Of a stretch of DNA of 64,000 nucleotides, positions 62,011 to 64,000 are shown piece after piece. Within the stretch, counting starts at the first letter, position 1; the number at the start of each line of letters is the position of its first letter. The stretch comes from Verrucomicrobiota bacterium (GTDB lineage: Bacteria; Verrucomicrobiota; Verrucomicrobiia; Opitutales; Opitutaceae). Below the pieces are notes generated by a model that saw nothing but the letters and a program-made list of their open reading frames with translations, was not told where the DNA came from and made no database searches. The position numbers and the translations under genes are program-made. The DNA lies in NCBI GenBank assembly GCA_016222805.1, contig JACRQG010000018.1, positions 62,001 through 126,000 on the forward strand, written 5' to 3'.

Positions 62011-62709
62011 TCAGGTCGCCCCGAAGAAGTCGGGCGGGAGTTCCCGCCATTGGCCCGCCGCCAGTCCCTGCAGATCCAGGGAACCGAATCGTTCGCGATG
62101 CAGCGTCACCACGGTGGCGCCGGCGGCAGCGAACATCCGCCGCACCTGGTGATACCGCCCTTCGGTGAGGGTGAGCAACGCCTCCCGCGGGCCAACGAGG
62201 TGCAGCTCCGAAGAAGCACAGGGCCCGGCTTCGCCCGCCAGTTGCAGCGTGCCACTGGCGAAAAGCGGCACGAGATCCGGCGAGAGGTCCCGGTCGACGA
62301 TCGCCCGGTAGACCTTCGGCACCTTGTGCTTCGGCGACGTCAGCCGGTGCACCAACGGCGCCAGATCCGTCAGCAACAGGAGACCGCTGGTCTCCTTGTC
62401 GAGGCGCCCAATGCTGGTCACTGGCGGATTCCGCCGGCGCCAGCGTTCGGGCAGCAGGGAGTAGACGTTGGGCCCCTCCCGCTCGTCGTGCGAACACACC
62501 AGGCCGACCGGCTTGTGCAGCAGGAGCAGGAGGCCGTGGGCGTGATCCGGCGCTTCGCCATCGATGCGCACCTGGGCCGGCTCCACCCGATCACCCACGT
62601 CATCCGCCGTCCGGCCCCCCACCGCCACCCGGCCCGCCCTCACCCAGTCGCGCGCCTCCCGCCGGCTGCAGTAGCCGAGGTTGGCCAGAAGTTGATCCAG
62701 GCGGCGCAT
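62011..62709 (-). CDS. rsuA: RsuA/RluB-family rRNA pseudouridine synthase
   Basis: 232 residues from ATG 62709. An S4 domain (RRLDQLLANLGYCSRREARDWVR) leads the chain, then the pseudouridine synthase motif IGRLDKETSGLLLLTD with its catalytic Asp, and GRYHQVRRMFAAAGATVV. The order and length match RsuA, which modifies 16S rRNA at position 516 in E. coli; RluB-like activity cannot be excluded. yhbY follows downstream. It is divergent from the alpha/beta-hydrolase gene, whose ATG is 52 bases away. Confidence 0.92.
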   Translation of the reverse strand: MRRLDQLLANLGYCSRREARDWVRAGRVAVGGRTADDVGDRVEPAQVRIDGEAPDHAHGLLLLLHKPVGLVCSHDEREGPNVYSLLPERWRRRNPPVTSIGRLDKETSGLLLLTDLAPLVHRLTSPKHKVPKVYRAIVDRDLSPDLVPLFASGTLQLAGEAGPCASSELHLVGPREALLTLTEGRYHQVRRMFAAAGATVVTLHRERFGSLDLQGLAAGQWRELPPDFFGAT

Positions 62710-62760
62710 CAAGGGTTCGATCTTCTGCCGCTTTGTGCCTTGCTCTGGCGACTCCATTCC

Positions 62761-63918
62761 ATGCTGCGTTGGCCACTTTTTCTTCTCGCGATCTCGTTGC
62801 TGATCCTCGGCTTCCTCACGGTGACGCGCTCGCCCGACTGGTCGCCGTGGAAGCTGGCAGTGCTGGCCGGTGAATTCGGCCACTGGCTCGCGGCCCTGGC
62901 CGCGGTGGTCGCCCTCGCGGCCGGCCTCGGGAGCGGGTCGGAACCCTGGATCCGCGGCTCGACGGCTGCGTCGGCCCTCGCGGCTGCGGGCCTGCTGCTC
63001 GTGCCGGCGTGGCAGGCCCGGCGCGTCGCCGCCGACCTGCCGTCGCGACTGGGCGGAGCCTTCGGCCCGGCCCGCCTGGACGCGCCTGCGTTCCGCGGCT
63101 CGGAACTCTTCCTCGGAGAGGATCCGCCGACTCGGCCGCCGCAAACGCTGGAAGTGGCGCCCGGATTGCCGCTCGACTTCTACCGACCGCCAGCCGCCGA
63201 CGGCGATGGTCCGCGGCGCCCCTGCGTGATTCTGATCCACGGCGGCGGCTGGGAGAGCGGAGATCGCGGACAACTCCCGAAACTCAACCACTGGATCGCC
63301 AGCCGGGGCTTTGCCGTGGCGGCGGTTTCCTATCGCCTCGCCCCGGCGCACCGCTGGCCCGCCCAGCGCGAGGATGTGGAACGGGCGATCGCGTTTCTCC
63401 GCGAGAGGGCGCCGGCGCTCGGTATCGACCCCGACCGCTTGGTTCTCGTCGGTCGCTCCGCCGGCGGGCAGATCGCCCAGGTCGTCGCCTACACCAGCCG
63501 GCTCCCGGCAATCCGCGGGGTGGTCGGCCTCTACGCCCCGTCCGATCTCATCTTCGGCTATGTGAACACCCACGAGAACGACATGCTGAAGTCGCCAGCC
63601 CTGATGCGACGGTTTCTCGGCGGCACTCCCGATTCCGCCCGCGCGGCCTACGAATCCGCCAGCGGCTGGTATCACGTCCGGGCGGGGATGCCGCCCACCC
63701 TGCTGCTCCACGGCCGCAACGACGCCCTGGCCTGGTATCGCCACAGCGAACGCCTCGCGGCGCGGCTGGCGGAACATCGCGTGCCCCATGTCTACGTGGA
63801 ACTGCCGTGGGCGACCCACGGCTTCGACTACAACCTTCACGGACCCGGCGGTCAGATCACCCGCTTCGCCCTCGAGTGGTTCCTGCGCCGCGTGACGGAG
63901 CCGCCGGTCCACCCGTAG
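62761..63918 (+). CDS. Membrane-anchored alpha/beta hydrolase
   Basis: 385 residues from ATG 62761. Three N-terminal hydrophobic segments (LFLLAISLLILGFL; HWLAALAAVVALAAGLG; AASALAAAGLLLVP) precede the soluble domain. Hydrolase features: oxyanion HGGGW (LIHGGGWESGD), nucleophile GRSAGG, Asp in HGRND and His in WATHGFD. It resembles BD-FAE/esterase-lipase types acting on esters, possibly acyl groups on glycans. It is divergent from rsuA, and the DNA after it holds no gene before the window end. Confidence 0.88.
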   Translation: MLRWPLFLLAISLLILGFLTVTRSPDWSPWKLAVLAGEFGHWLAALAAVVALAAGLGSGSEPWIRGSTAASALAAAGLLLVPAWQARRVAADLPSRLGGAFGPARLDAPAFRGSELFLGEDPPTRPPQTLEVAPGLPLDFYRPPAADGDGPRRPCVILIHGGGWESGDRGQLPKLNHWIASRGFAVAAVSYRLAPAHRWPAQREDVERAIAFLRERAPALGIDPDRLVLVGRSAGGQIAQVVAYTSRLPAIRGVVGLYAPSDLIFGYVNTHENDMLKSPALMRRFLGGTPDSARAAYESASGWYHVRAGMPPTLLLHGRNDALAWYRHSERLAARLAEHRVPHVYVELPWATHGFDYNLHGPGGQITRFALEWFLRRVTEPPVHP

Positions 63919-63977
63919 CCGCCCCCCCTGTTTCTCCGCCCCCACCCCGCCGCACGGCGCGTCCGCCCGCCCACTTT

Positions 63978-63996
63978 TGTCACCTAATGGGTGACA
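63978..63996. other. TGTCACC/GGTGACA palindrome near window end
   Basis: TGTCACC (63978-63984), TAATG, GGTGACA (63990-63996) is a perfect 7-bp inverted repeat. It could be an operator or the end of a mobile element continuing past the window. Confidence 0.35.
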
Positions 63997-64000
63997 CCAC

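Noticed and set aside
1-64000. CRISPR arrays, prophage, integrases, restriction or other defence genes
   Set aside because: No regular spaced repeats, phage structural genes, nuclease or abortive-infection motifs were seen in the window.

Overview
The window is a GC-rich (roughly two-thirds G+C), gene-dense piece of bacterial chromosome. Everything points to a heterotrophic Verrucomicrobiota bacterium of the Opitutaceae type. The evidence is many secreted glycoside-hydrolase-like, sulfatase and sialidase-like proteins, LamG and DUF1080 domains, a PEP-CTERM protein, two TonB-dependent receptors, a secreted oxidoreductase with a golvesin-like tail, and palindromic repeats in the intergenic spaces. 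I cannot name a species. I see no tRNA, rRNA, CRISPR array, prophage or complete insertion sequence. There is no clear conserved Shine-Dalgarno pattern, so several start codons are judgement calls.

Layout. 1-15.3 kb: secreted polysaccharide and phosphoester hydrolysis (5'-truncated iduronate-sulfatase-like gene, LamG/TIM-barrel protein, YHYH protein, YncE-phosphoesterase lipoprotein, BNR protein, GH106-like protein, ThuA-like protein, SDR). 15.5-25.5 kb: GH172/DUF2961 protein, PEP-CTERM protein, GNAT acetyltransferase, an orphan methyltransferase coupled to a PQQ-type beta-propeller, a Tat-exported Gfo/Idh/MocA oxidoreductase, an unrecognised membrane protein and a DUF2167 protein. 25.6-31 kb: divergent Nramp homologue, PafA-type phosphatase and TonB receptor. 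31.4-41.6 kb: a three-module protein of unknown function, housekeeping nadD-rsfS, DUF1080 protein, exported SurE-like nucleotidase, HAD phosphatase, PAS/chemotaxis-type sensor with a sigma-28-like promoter, and a phasin-like/UbiB pair.

42-53 kb is the most coherent accessory block. On the minus strand a DapA/NanA-type aldolase, a BASS transporter, a TonB receptor and a LamG/double-sialidase-like protein lie in one direction. Divergent to them are a regulator with an unusual FCD-AraC domain order and an FAD-dependent oxidoreductase. A 14-bp direct repeat (13/14 identical) sits in the divergent intergenic region and is a good operator candidate. The inferred role is release, uptake and aldol cleavage of a sialic-acid-like or other 2-keto-3-deoxy sugar acid.

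53-59 kb: an exported amidohydrolase, a giant hybrid sensor kinase and a LuxR-type response regulator joined by 4-nt start/stop overlaps. 59-64 kb: rsgA, a threonine-dehydratase-like enzyme, rsuA-yhbY and an alpha/beta hydrolase. The intergenic spaces hold at least ten copies of two related palindromic repeat families, which look like REP or miniature mobile elements.
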